Positions 33,806-44,022 of a DNA stretch of 64,000 bases are shown here, piece by piece. The notes beneath the pieces are model-generated. The model worked only from the letters and a program-made list of their open reading frames with translations, did not search any database and was not told where the DNA came from. The DNA is from Ligula intestinalis (Eukaryota > Platyhelminthes > Cestoda > Diphyllobothriidea > Diphyllobothriidae). The translations under genes and the position numbers were made by a program. Positions within the stretch are counted from its first letter, which is position 1. Every line of letters starts with the position of its first letter. The stretch is from positions 19,859,226 through 19,923,225 of the forward strand of contig JAYGXS010000008.1 in the NCBI GenBank assembly GCA_036362985.1. Reading direction: 5' to 3'.

Positions 33806-35106
33806 CTTTGGAGCGTAATTCGAACTGCGGCAGACGGAGTGCACTTACAGGAAAATTTAAATAAACTTCAAAAATGGTCGGCGGACTGGCTCTTACCGTT
33901 CGATGAGAGCAAGTGTACCACCATTCGAGTCGGCAAATCCGGTTCTTCAAACGGCGTGGCTTACCGTCTGAATGACATGCCATTGAAGGAAGTGAACGCC
34001 CAGAAAGACTTGGGAGTCTGGATCATGCCCTCCCTGCATTGCACCAAGGTAGCCAAGTCCGCGATGTCGATCCTATACCTCGTCAGACGAGCTTTTTCTA
34101 CCTTCAATGAAGAGCGCTTCACAAAAGTCTTCGGAACCTTCGTACGGCCGCAACTAGAATCCGCTATCCAAGCTTGGAGACCCTGGGCCACGAAAGACAT
34201 CAACATCCTGGAAAAGGTACAACAGCTCGCAGCCGTATGAAACGTGGCTGTCGAATCTCAACTTCCTCCCATTGCGCTACAGGCAGGTTCGGGGGACCTG
34301 ATACAAGCATTCCGCGCATTACGTCTTCAAGTCTGCGGTCTTATATAAGGCGATTATTTCGAAATAGCAACGACCACGAATCTGAGGGGTCATCCTCCCA
34401 AAGTAAAGGTGTCAAGGGCCAGGCTGGACGCTCGGAAACACTTCTTCTCAAAAAGGGTGGTCGGAGCGTGGAATGCGCTTCCTCAGGACGTCGTTATGTC
34501 GGAATCGCTAGAGGGTTTTAAGCGAAAACTGAATGGATATAGCAGTGCACGATGGGTGAGAACTGACAATTTACAATAATAATACTACTTTCAATTTTTC
34601 AGTAGTATTCGTATTTTACATCCATTCACGTTTGCTATTTATAACGCCCTCCCACGCATAGCCTCATGCGAAGGTCTCCGCGGTCTACCCTAATTGGCTA
34701 TCTGCGTACCGTGATTACCCCGCTAACGATCTTATCAGCCATACCTGACGGCCGAAACAAAGCGGACTGTCGACGATCTGGACGGATGCCTCTGTTTTTC
34801 CAGTTCCGTTGGCGGACTCTGCAATCAGCAAGGAAGAATCAGGCCGCAGTTTCCAGACGGATCCTGGGAACCTTTGCAATGCCCCCTCCCCGTTGGAACC
34901 CCCTTTTTTCTCCTAAATCCCACGCATTACCCCCTGAGGAGTTTTTTCACTGTCTGCTCCCATTTTCATCCTATGACACAGGACAACTGGCCTCGCCAAC
35001 AGTCGGAGAAACAAATTTTCTGCTACCACTACACATATGTACAAATAGGGCACTCAAAGGAATTTTTCCTACATATCTCTCAATATACTGATACTGATAC
35101 TAATCA
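33806..35106 (+). mobile_element. CR1-clade LINE (copy C), 5'-truncated, same subfamily as copy B
   Basis: Starts within the reverse transcriptase (GVHLQENLNKLQKWSADWLL) and continues ESKCTTIRVGKSGSSNG, VNAQKDLGVWIMPSLHCTKV, FTKVFGTFVRPQLESAIQAW and EKVQQLAAV. The C-terminal CR1 block and 3' UTR follow (ending GGGTTTTAAGC.. near 34525; UTR to 35106). The tail is ACTGATACTGATACTAATC. It is nearly the same protein and UTR as copy B but opposite in orientation, 6-9 kb away, so B and C form a large inverted pair. Confidence 0.87.
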
Positions 35107-35339
35107 CCCTAACCGCTTGCTTTTATAGTCTTCCATAGCCAAGTGAAGTTGATCTACTGCAGCTCAGTTTGGTTGTTTCGACGTTCTTACCCAAATAGTC
35201 TCAGTGATCTTGATTTCACGTTGGCTATCCATAGGTGATTTGTGAGCCTGTAGTGACTGTCTCCGCACGAAGTGCACTTGTGAGCGCTTGCCGTGACTAG
35301 CTCAAGTCGAAGGCCATTTGTGATTGCTTGCTGGTTCCG

Positions 35340-35590
35340 GCATCTGGAACAGCCAATCACAGACCTACACACACAGGACTTCATGTGACGACTGTCGAGC
35401 GGACATCACCCTAGACACTGTCCGCAGGATTGTGAGTGTGCAGTCGTCTGGCTGTCAATTCCTACTACATATTCTCCATTCCTTCTGTACAGAATGAACC
35501 CTTCCTACCACTCTCGTTTCCCATGACTCCTCATGTCCTAAGGAACCGGACCTGCAGATCACAGTTGCCGGGGTTGAATTTACTTAGCGC
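35340..35590 (+). repeat. strand-biased short repeat with CCAAT element
   Basis: The upstream element AGCCAATCACAGACC is followed by TCCATTCCTTCTGTACAGAA, CTAAGGAACCGGACCTGCAG and TTGCCGGGGTTGAATT, matching the family 3' core. Confidence 0.65.
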
Positions 35591-36680
35591 CCTGCGACAA
35601 GCTTCCAAAAATTACTTTTCTTTGGAAGAAGTCCGAATTTACGGATACAAACTAAAATTTCAATGGCTCTTGGCCTGCTATCTGTGTCAACGTATAATAC
35701 CGATAGCCACTACAGCAAAAGGGCTGAATGCATACCGAGTGCACACATCACAGTTAGAATATAAATCAAGCAGTCAGACAAAATAAATAAAAAATACAGA
35801 AGTTCAATGTATTTGCACATGCTGGTCATTTGCCACCAGGACCGACATTCGGTTGTGGAGAGACAAGGAAAACCTCACATGTACACGACAGCTGAATAGG
35901 TTTGTTTCGGCAACCGAATCATTGCGTTATCCCGGTAGGTATTTCTTATATGCCCCCGTCCCCCAAACAGGATATTGGAACAGGAACTTCCCGTACTATA
36001 GGTAGCTTTGCGTTACCTTCTAGAGGCATTGAGGTTAGAGCTAGGTTTCGACATAAGGGCAGATTTAGGATCATGATTTGTGTTATGTCTAAAGTTTAGG
36101 CCGGAGTTAGTGCACGGGAATATTCGCTCTACCTGGAATTTGGCGTACGGCCACCTATATTAAGTTGGGAGCTGTTCCTATTGCGGAGGCGGGGACATAT
36201 GAGCAATTTCGACTGAGACTGCAAGGCCTTATAGTGGTCTAAGCAGTGCTCAAACTCCACAATCGTCATACTCAGTTCCCAGTTTTGGAAGAGAAGGGGC
36301 AATATACCAGTAGAAGTGGTTTATTCTGTAGAGAAGCTCATTGGCGTTCAGAGGCCTGGACGTGCCATCCTCTGTTCGCTAGCCAAATGTAGGCGTGAGT
36401 GAATATACGTCATGTGAGAATGAGTCACTGGTTGCTGAATGGCCGATTGCTGGTGATGGGCGCCTTTGATTGGCTGTCACAGATAGACCTCTAGGATTGC
36501 CATCGCGTGACCTTTTGCATGGAGTAGGTACCAGACGTGGAGGGCGCTAAATTTGTAGCCTGTTATATACATGCTGACCAGTGGGGAATCCACCGACATC
36601 CGGTCTACCAGACTTACGAGCGAGTCTTGCTTCAGATGCTGCAAAGCGCAAACACAGATGCACCAAAGACGCACCATTTC
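35591..36680. other. no gene; low-copy repeat similarity at 36390-36485
   Basis: Nothing coding. 36390-36485 (GTGAGTGAATATACGTCATG, GAATGAGTCACTGG, later TTGGCTGTCACAGA) resembles 14990-15115. Confidence 0.4.
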
Positions 36681-36689
36681 TGTGAATTG

Positions 36690-36790
36690 AAACCGCAAAC
36701 ATGAAGTCACCCTGCTAGTATTGTTGGCATAGACAAGGGAGACTGTCATGTTTATGCTTGCCTTAGTAGCCATCGTCAGCCGAATGAGAG
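36690..36790 (-). repeat. tRNA-derived SINE, 3' tail fragment
   Basis: Minus strand: CGGCTGACGATGGCTACTAA followed by GCATAAACATGACAGTCTCC and CTTGTCTATGCCAACAATA. Confidence 0.6.
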
Positions 36791-37029
36791 CCTCCTTCCC
36801 TGTACTACCTCTACTAAAACCTCCCAGCCTCGCAACAAGCCTTTGATTATCGACCTTAATCCCCTTTCCTATTCCGACAATTCACTTGCGTGAAAGGACG
36901 AATATTTTTCAACTTGCAACGCATTCCACTATGAATATACTGGCTTGAATGCGAAATTATCAAAAGCGTATTTAGACTCGGCAACTGCCATAACAAATTC
37001 TCTGATAGGCATTTTTGCGACTTTAAAAG

Positions 37030-37370
37030 AGTCGTTCAGTTTGAAGCAAGCGAAGACGATGGAACTTATTCGTACGAATGCATTTCGGGAGTGCTTGTAA
37101 ACTGCTTTCTCTCTTAACAGGGATAACGTAAAGATAGGAGAACATAACATTCATAATTTTCACAGAATCAATAATAGCAAGGTTATTTTAATGCGGCGAA
37201 TGGTCAATAGTAATGACACCTTTAAACTTGGGAAAGAAAAGTAGGGGCGGAACTTAACAGAAATAAAAGGTTGATTAATTGTGGGTATACAGTTACCAGA
37301 GCACTTGGAGGTTAATCACATGGTTCTACTGCTTACATAAGTTAGGTTTCTCCCACCGTAGATAGGCTGC
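37030..37370 (+). repeat. left arm of a long inverted repeat (foldback-like)
   Basis: Positions 37141-37370 pair base for base with the minus strand of 37510-37739 (the two coordinates sum to 74880, with no net indel), at roughly 80-85% identity by eye. The arm continues outward to about 37030, matching the minus strand of 42691-42800 beyond the gypsy insertion (TTCGTACGAATAA shared). Inner loop about 37371-37509. A short minus-strand frame (37150-36929) has no recognised motif. Confidence 0.8.
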
Positions 37371-37739
37371 TTTAATGTAGCGCAAGGTCCAGTTTCTTCG
37401 TGCTCAACCAAGAACTCAGAAAATTGTGTTGATGTCAACAGAGTGCCCACTGTCTAACAAGTGCTTTGTAATGGAGGACCGTGACATTTTTTATTGTTTT
37501 AAAAGCCAAGCAGGTGATACATGGAATGGAGGAACCATTCCTATGGAAGCAGTTCGAACATGTGGTTAATCTCAAACTGTCCTGGTAAATGCATGCCACA
37601 ATTACTTAACCCTTCATTCTCGTTAATTCCCGTTCCTACTTTTCTTTCCCAAGTTGAAAGGTGCCATGACTATTGGCCATTCGCCGCGTTAAAATGACCC
37701 TGCTATAATTGATTCTGTGAAAATTCAAAGTGCTGTGTT

Positions 37740-37972
37740 TGTGGTTAGAACACTTGTCTATCGAAAGTAGAGACCAATGTAAACGTTTAACGTAAGGGAA
37801 AAGACCAAACTATTAATAATATGCAAAATATTACGGAAATAGGTACAACCTGAATGTTGAGTACACGAGGCTAAAAATCTACCGGTGTTGTCAGTTCATT
37901 CAAAGTCCAGGGATCATCAAGGAAAAAGGAGGAGAGAATGTTAAAGGTCACGAATGGTCGAGGACCGTCACA
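37740..37972 (-). repeat. gypsy element 3' LTR
   Basis: 233 bp, similar over its whole length to 42453-42686. Sense start TGTGACGGTCCTCGACC, sense end AAGTGTTCTAACCACA. Confidence 0.9.
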
Positions 37973-38059
37973 GTACTCCCCGCCTAGACCGAAGGCGGCG
38001 TAAAGAAACAATGCCGAAGGAAAAATATAAAAGTCTAAAAATGGTGAAATGCAAGTCAT

Positions 38060-41000
38060 TCAGGAAAGTGAACTTGGCGTCCACTGCGTGTTATGTATGC
38101 AGGAGAAGCTGGGCAATAGTGGCTTGTAACAGGAATGCTGGAGGGGGCGGAGGAAGGAGTAACTGTCGATGGCAGTGGAGCTGTGGGAAGAGGGACAAAC
38201 GGGACGGAGGAATAGAGGGTTGGGGAACAGGGAAAGTAAAAGCAGAGGGCTCATCCGGTGGAATCTCCGGTACAGCGGCTTTGAGGCGGTCCTCGCTCAC
38301 GACCTCCTCTCGTGTTCCGCGAAGGATGCGTTAGGTCTTCTCTCCGTGAGAGACAACCCGGAACGGACCGTCATAGGGAAGTTCCAGTGGTCTGCGAATC
38401 CGATCACATCGTAAAAAGACGGGGATAGCGTCCGCAGAAACTGCCGGAGGCGATGCAGGAGGTTCGCATGATCCTCGACCGCACCTGGAAGTAATAGCAA
38501 AATCATCTCGCCGGGAAGTCAGACAGGGGCGCCGAACACCAGTTCAGCGGCGGAACAGTCAAGGTCCGGCTTGAGGGCGAAACGGATGCCCAAAAGGACC
38601 AGGGGAAGATGGTCTGTCCAATTCTACGGATCGACTGCAGCGCGGAGGGAGGCTTTCAAGGTCCGATGGAAGCGTTCCACCATTCCGTTGGCAGCCGGGT
38701 GATAGGCTGTAGTGCGCGTGCACGTACAGCCTAAAAAGGTGAAAAGAGTCTGGAATAGGAACGACTCAAATTAGGCACCTCGATCAGTCGTGATGGTAGA
38801 GGGAGCACCAAAAATGGCAACCCAGCGACTAAGGAAGGCCCTGACTACCTTTGGAGCTGACATATCGGGAATTGGGATCACTTCAGGCCACCGAGTGTAT
38901 CGATCCACACAAGCCAGGAGGTAGGAACAGCCAGTGGATAGATACAGGGGGCCTACAAGGTCGAAATTAACATGGCTGAACCTCGCATCGGGGCTGGGGA
39001 AGATTCCGATGGGTGCCTTGTTTTGCCGGTGGACTTTACCTCATTGACAAGCAAGACAAGCTCGAACCCAAGTCTTCAGGTCCTTATGTATCTTAGGCCA
39101 CACAAAGCGGCGGGAAACCAGCTTGTCGGTGGCTTGACTCCCAGGGTGAGAAAGGTTGTGCAGGAAAGAGAATACATTGCGTCGAAGGGACGGTGGCTCA
39201 AAGGGGCGATGAGAGGCGGTAGAAAAGTCACAAAGTATGGTGCCGTTGCCAGTCGTCAGCGGCAACTCCTGGAGTTGGAGTCCGGAAACATCCTCGTCAC
39301 AGGGTGAGCCAACACGGCGTTGTTTGGCAGCCATCTCAGTGAGGTCGATCCCAGGGGTAAGTTGCAAATGAGCAACAGAGAGCCTAGACAGTGCGTCAGC
39401 CACCTCATTGCGTGACCCACCGATATGGCGGATGTCTGAGGTGAACTGAGAAATATAGTCCAACTGGCGAATCTCCCGGGGATTCAACTTGTCTGACTGT
39501 GACTTAAGAGCAAGAGAAAGTGGCTTGTGGTCAGAGGAAACTGTGAATTCTCTGCCCTTGAGCGCGTGCCGGAAGTGTTTCACGGCGAGGTAGACGGCAA
39601 GGAGCTCCCGTCCAAATGTGCTGCAGTGCGATTCGGCAGGTTTTAACTTCCTAGAGATAAAAGCTAAAGGCTGAGTCTGACCTGCAAGATGCTGCTGGAG
39701 AACCGCGCCGACTACAACATTGGAAGCATCAACCATGAGAGAGATGGGAGCATGAGGAACTGGGTGCATCAAAAGGACGGCATCAGCTAGGGCAACCTTA
39801 GTCTTGTCGAAAGCTGCAAGGGCGTCTGCAGATAGCTCGAACGAACCTTTGGGACCCAAAAGGAGGTTCGTGAGCGGCAAAATAGTGTCGGCACAGTTCG
39901 GAAGAAACCGGCGGTAAAATTTCATCATGCCCAAAAAAACGCTGAAGCTGACGCTTTGAAGAAGGGGGGGGGAAAATCTCAAATAGCCGAAACCTTAGAA
40001 GGGAGAGGAAAGATGCCGTTGTTATCGACGAGGTTTCCAAAAAACTCGAGAGAGGGAACGCCAAAGACATACTTGGATGGGTTAAGGACAACGCCAAATT
40101 GTTTAATGCAGTCAAATGCCGTTGCAAGATGCTTAATGTGGTCTTCGGAGATAAAGCTGGCAACCAAAAGATTGTCAATATAGGTATAAAAGAAGGGAAG
40201 GCCACGTAGTACCCTATCAAAAAACCTCTGGAAGGTTTGGGAGGCATTGCGAAGTCCAAACGGCATTCGCAAGAACTCAAAGAGGCCAAAAGGGGTAGGA
40301 CGCCTGTCTTTGAAGCATCCTTCGTGGCTATCGGAATTTGATGAAACGTGCGGACCAGGTCGATCTTTGAGAACATCAATTTGCCGAATAGTGCACCGGC
40401 AAAGCCCTGAAGATGCGGGACCGGATAGCGGTCTGGGATTGTAACATTGTTCAAGGCCTGGTAGTCACCACAAGGACGCCAGTCACCAGAATCAGCCTTA
40501 GGTACCATGTAAAAGGGTGAGGCCCATGGACTGTCAGATTGGCGGACAATGCCCATCTGAAGCATGTGCTCGAACTCGGCCTTAGCAGCAGTAAGTCGCG
40601 CAGGTGCGAGACGACGAGGGCGAGAGAAAACAGGAGAACCTGTGGTTCGGATATGATAAACAACATCATGCGGTGGTGTAGAAGCACTCAATGTTGGACA
40701 CGTTAAACCAGGATATCTTGCAAGAAGTCGGCAAAATGGACTGCCAGGATCAGGGTCAAAGACGGTGAGTTTGAGGGACTTTTCAGATAAAGAAATACCT
40801 GGGGAGGTCAACTTTGTAATCTCATCAAGTATACAGGAAAGATGGCAGTCGACAATAAGACCAAAAGCCCCGAGAAAGTCTGCACCAAGGATAGTGGTAG
40901 GAATATCCGCAACCACAAATATCCAAGAAAGAGACGCCTGAGACCAATGTCAAGGGAAAGTGAACGGAGTCCAAAAGTACTAATGGGGGAAGAATTAACA

Positions 41001-41157
41001 GCCTGGAGCACAAAATAGGATTAGGGCAACAACGGTTGGCTGGCGGAAGCGGAATAACGCTTAGTTGAGCGCCGGTGTCAATGAAGAAACGTCTGCTACT
41101 TTTGCTGACGCAAACGTAAAAAGTACGACCCGAAGTGTTACCAGAGAGCTCGGTCAC
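38060..41157 (-). pseudogene. gypsy pol (protease, RT, RNase H, integrase), disrupted
   Basis: In order: protease RRFFIDTGAQLSVIPL (catalytic DTG), then a shift to DIPTTILGADFLGAFGLIVD. RT follows with MGIVRQSDSPWASPFYMVPK, DWRPCGDYQALNNVTIPDRY, a damaged segment near 40300 and MRMPFGLRNASQTFQRFFD. The active site reads YIDN instead of YIDD (Asn codon 40171-40173). RNase H keeps LMVDAS, GRELLA, SSDHKPL and NEVADALSRL. The integrase zinc finger is HNLSHPG..CLACQ, then a TGA stop. The integrase core is readable from 39040 (VNFDLVGPLYLSTG, TTDRGA, NGMVERFHRTL, so D-D-E is present), and the tail reads IPPDEPSAF. The loss of one RT aspartate plus stops make it inactive. Confidence 0.87.
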
Positions 41158-41159
41158 GT

Positions 41160-42358
41160 TTACTCTCCGACCGAGGAGTTTTCCAAAGAAGATTTAAAAG
41201 AGCAAGGAGGGAAACAGTCCTTTGCTCTAGTGCCCCAATTGGCATGGTACCAACGAAGGTTATCCGTTTTCGAGCGGTAGCGAGAGCTATGGCGGTCACG
41301 ATTGGTCGAACGAGTCCAGTCGCGGCTGGTGGAATGCCGGGATTGACGAGGAGAATTGCGCAGTTGCATCTTGGCGATAGTCGCTACTAGTTGAGCTAAC
41401 TGTGCCTTGACGTCAGATAAATCCGAGCTGTGGGCAGCCACAGACTGTGATACTTGAGCAATAGAAACGAAGGCGAAACGTTCAACCTCCATCATCTTAT
41501 CAGCCATAGTAGCGAGTTTCATAACATCCTAATCGTCTGACCCAGCAGTCAGAATAGTTTGAATGGAGGAAGGAAGGCGCTGTAAAAACCTTTCTTTGAA
41601 AATTCTTTTCGTCAATTGTCATGCCGCCCTGAAGAGAACGCATCCGATTTAGAAAAAACGGGCGGCTTGTGATCCCCTAAAGCCTGTTCTTTTACCAAAG
41701 CATGGGAACGCTGCCGGTCAGAAACAGAAGTTAGCCGTAAAAGCTCAGACTTCAATTTCGTATAGGGATTTTCCAATGGAGGATTGCTCAAAAGTGTTTG
41801 AACCTGAGCTAAGATAGAAAAAGGAAGAGCCTCTATCAACTTGTAAAATTTGTCAAGTTCCTCTGTGATCTTAGCAGAATGAAACGACCCTAGTAGCAAT
41901 CTACGTCTATGGAGGGTCTAAGGAATCTCTATGCATAGAGATTCTAATATCTAGTCAAGATCTATTTTGGACCCCTTTATAGATATCTATCTAATATCTT
42001 TTTATAGAGATGCATAGCGATCGGCCATAATGGCGGCTTTCACTTTGCAGTGGGCCCCCTTTCGTGGCAGGACGACCCATTTATTACGTTTAAACCCCCT
42101 TCATTTGTTATAATCATAAGTCAGAAGACGTTTAGTAATATTATTAGAAAAGTTTATTACAATATTATAAAAATAAAAATGTACATGGACTCTTGGCCTC
42201 AGTTTTGGCGTCTGATATTATTGTCCCGTTTGGTCTTCGACTTCCCCCGAAGGGCCAGCCGTTATTTCTTGAAGTAATGTGAACGCTTCAATGCAAAAAA
42301 AATAAAGTTCAGGGGCTTGCTGCCAGAATTCCGGTAAAGACACCTTTGGTTTGGTCAT
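41160..42358 (-). pseudogene. gypsy gag, disrupted
   Basis: Starts at ATG 42358 with MTKPKVSLPEFWQQAPELYF and FCIEAFTLLQEITAG, the gag N-terminus. The frame is lost by 42218. The capsid-like part resumes at 41899-41612 with ITEELDKFYKLIEALPFSIL and NPYTKLKSELLRLTSVSDRQ. About 350 bp of AT-rich sequence lie between pieces that look nearly adjacent in the protein, suggesting an insertion. This stretch includes a perfect 22-bp palindrome at 41923-41944. A last part (41522-41160) ends in a zinc-knuckle-like RWYHANWGTRAKDCFPPC, where the first Cys appears replaced by Arg. Not functional. Confidence 0.8.
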
Positions 42359-42452
42359 AATGAGGGCAAAATAAAAATAATCGGAGAGCCCAAAACGAAA
42401 ATGTGTAGCAGAAAGTTAAAATAAAATCGTGTAAAGTCGGAAATGTCACCAA

Positions 42453-42686
42453 TGTGGTTAGAACACTTGTCTATCGAAAGTAGAGACCAATCTAAACGTT
42501 GAACGTAAGGGAAAAGACCAAAGTATGAAAAGTATGTAAAATATTACGGAAATGGGTACAACCTGAATGTAAAGTACACGAGGCTAAAAATCTACCGGGG
42601 TTGTCAGTTCATTCAAAGTCCAGGGATCATCAAGGGAAAAAGGAGGAGAGAATGTTAAAGGCCACAAATAGTCGAGGACCACCACA
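42453..42686 (-). repeat. gypsy element 5' LTR
   Basis: 234 bp. Sense start TGTGGTGGTCCTCGAC, sense end CTAACCACA, immediately followed by the primer-binding-like TTGGTGACATT. Confidence 0.9.
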
Positions 42687-42800
42687 TGTTCTCCAATTTT
42701 TATGCTATTTCTGCAAATAGAGGAAGCAGTTGAAGAGCTCTCCTGACATGTATTCGTACGAATAAATTCTGCCGTTTTCACTTGCTTCAAATTTAAACCT

Positions 42801-44022
42801 GGGAAGAATGCTTTAAATTTCTCAACCAGTCTTTCAGTTTTTTTACAGGTAATCAACACTTGAGGCTTGAAAAAAATGATCTCATGCCTCTGATGCACAG
42901 TACGCTTCCCCGGAATGCAAGCACTCATCTTTCCTTTAACCAACCCAAGTTAAGGCATAAATCAAAGGCAGTTTTGTGGAAGTTAACCGCGGAGCCCGCA
43001 GTGCGATATATAGCTCATTCAGAGACTCAGTAAGCACTGGACACTGAATCGGCACTGGGGCGATTAGTCATCGCTGAGTCAAGCTCACCTGTAAGAGGCT
43101 GTTGACCAGTTAATGACTTTAGAGGTGAGCGCGCCGCTGGAAAAAAGCGCGGCAGTTTATTTCCGTCGTACCGACACCTGCACCGGTCGTTCTCCCAGAC
43201 ATTTTACCAACAGCAGCAAACGCTGCGCCAGTAGTGAGGTGCATTCATAACGGAAGGATAGTCACACGGAAGTTAACCTGGGTTATGTTCCGGTGACACC
43301 CCTCGTCCAAAAATCCCTCACGGTATGTTAGCTATGCTGACTGTTTTCCTCAGCAGATAGTGAGTACAGTCGGTTTGAGGTGTTTATTAAAGGCTAACAT
43401 TTTCTAAAAAACTGCATATGCCTCAGTTGTTCCTCCGGATTAATTCCTTCCTTTCTGGATCCTTCTTTTAAAAGGAGGTTAAATTCGATACAAATACTGA
43501 TGGCAGACCTGGCATGGTACTACCTCAAATAGCTTGGAATATTTCGTCACACAAAAACCATTTTAGCGATCTAAATAAATGGTCATTCGAGGTTCAATCG
43601 TTTCGAACACCGCCATCTAAATGAAAATTTCAAATCCCTAGCCTAGATTTTGCGTCGAATGCACTCTCTTGCCAAAAATCACTTTCAGTCAACTCATGAC
43701 GCTAATTTCAGGCTAACTTGAGTTTTTGCCGTCATGGAAATTGCATACAAGTAGTGGTTGTTTCATTTTCGTTTAAATGATAAAAAAGCGAGAAACACAT
43801 TTAATATTCAACACCGAGTAGTCAAACAAATGATCGGAATTTTGACAGTATTGGCTTCTGTGGACATTTAAGTTATTTTACTAAAACCGGGAACTATATT
43901 TTAATGTCGTTTCTGCGTTGATACCTTTGGTAAATTGACACAAACCCAAGATGGCCCTGTTAAATTATTTTAGGGACAAAAATGAAAACAGGACGTACAG
44001 AAATAGTCAATTTTATGCATGA
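42801..44022. other. no gene recognised
   Basis: Between the inverted repeat and the Helitron end; no coding or repeat signature seen. A frame at 42943-42687 (minus) runs into the inverted-repeat arm without a recognised motif. Confidence 0.35.

Larger units (their letters stand above)
37740..42686 (-). mobile_element. Ty3/gypsy LTR retrotransposon with both LTRs, 4947 bp, TGTT duplication
   Basis: A minus-strand element bounded by LTRs at 42453-42686 (5') and 37740-37972 (3'), both running TGTG..CACA in sense. The 4-bp TGTT target duplication lies at 37736-37739 and 42687-42690. A primer-binding-like TTGGTGACATTTCCGAC follows the 5' LTR, and a purine run GGCGGGGAG precedes the 3' LTR. Gene order is gag, protease, RT, RNase H, integrase, typical of Ty3/gypsy (Metaviridae). 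LTRs differ at a modest number of sites, so the insertion is not recent. Coding parts are broken (see gag and pol entries). It is inserted in the right arm of a long inverted repeat. Confidence 0.93.
37510..42800 (-). repeat. right arm of the long inverted repeat, split by a gypsy element
   Basis: The right arm is 37510-37739 plus 42687/42691-42800. The TGTT at the junction occurs once in the left arm and twice here, flanking the LTR element, so the uninterrupted arm was the ancestral state. No transposase was recognised; it could be a foldback or MULE-like non-autonomous DNA element. Confidence 0.75.
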
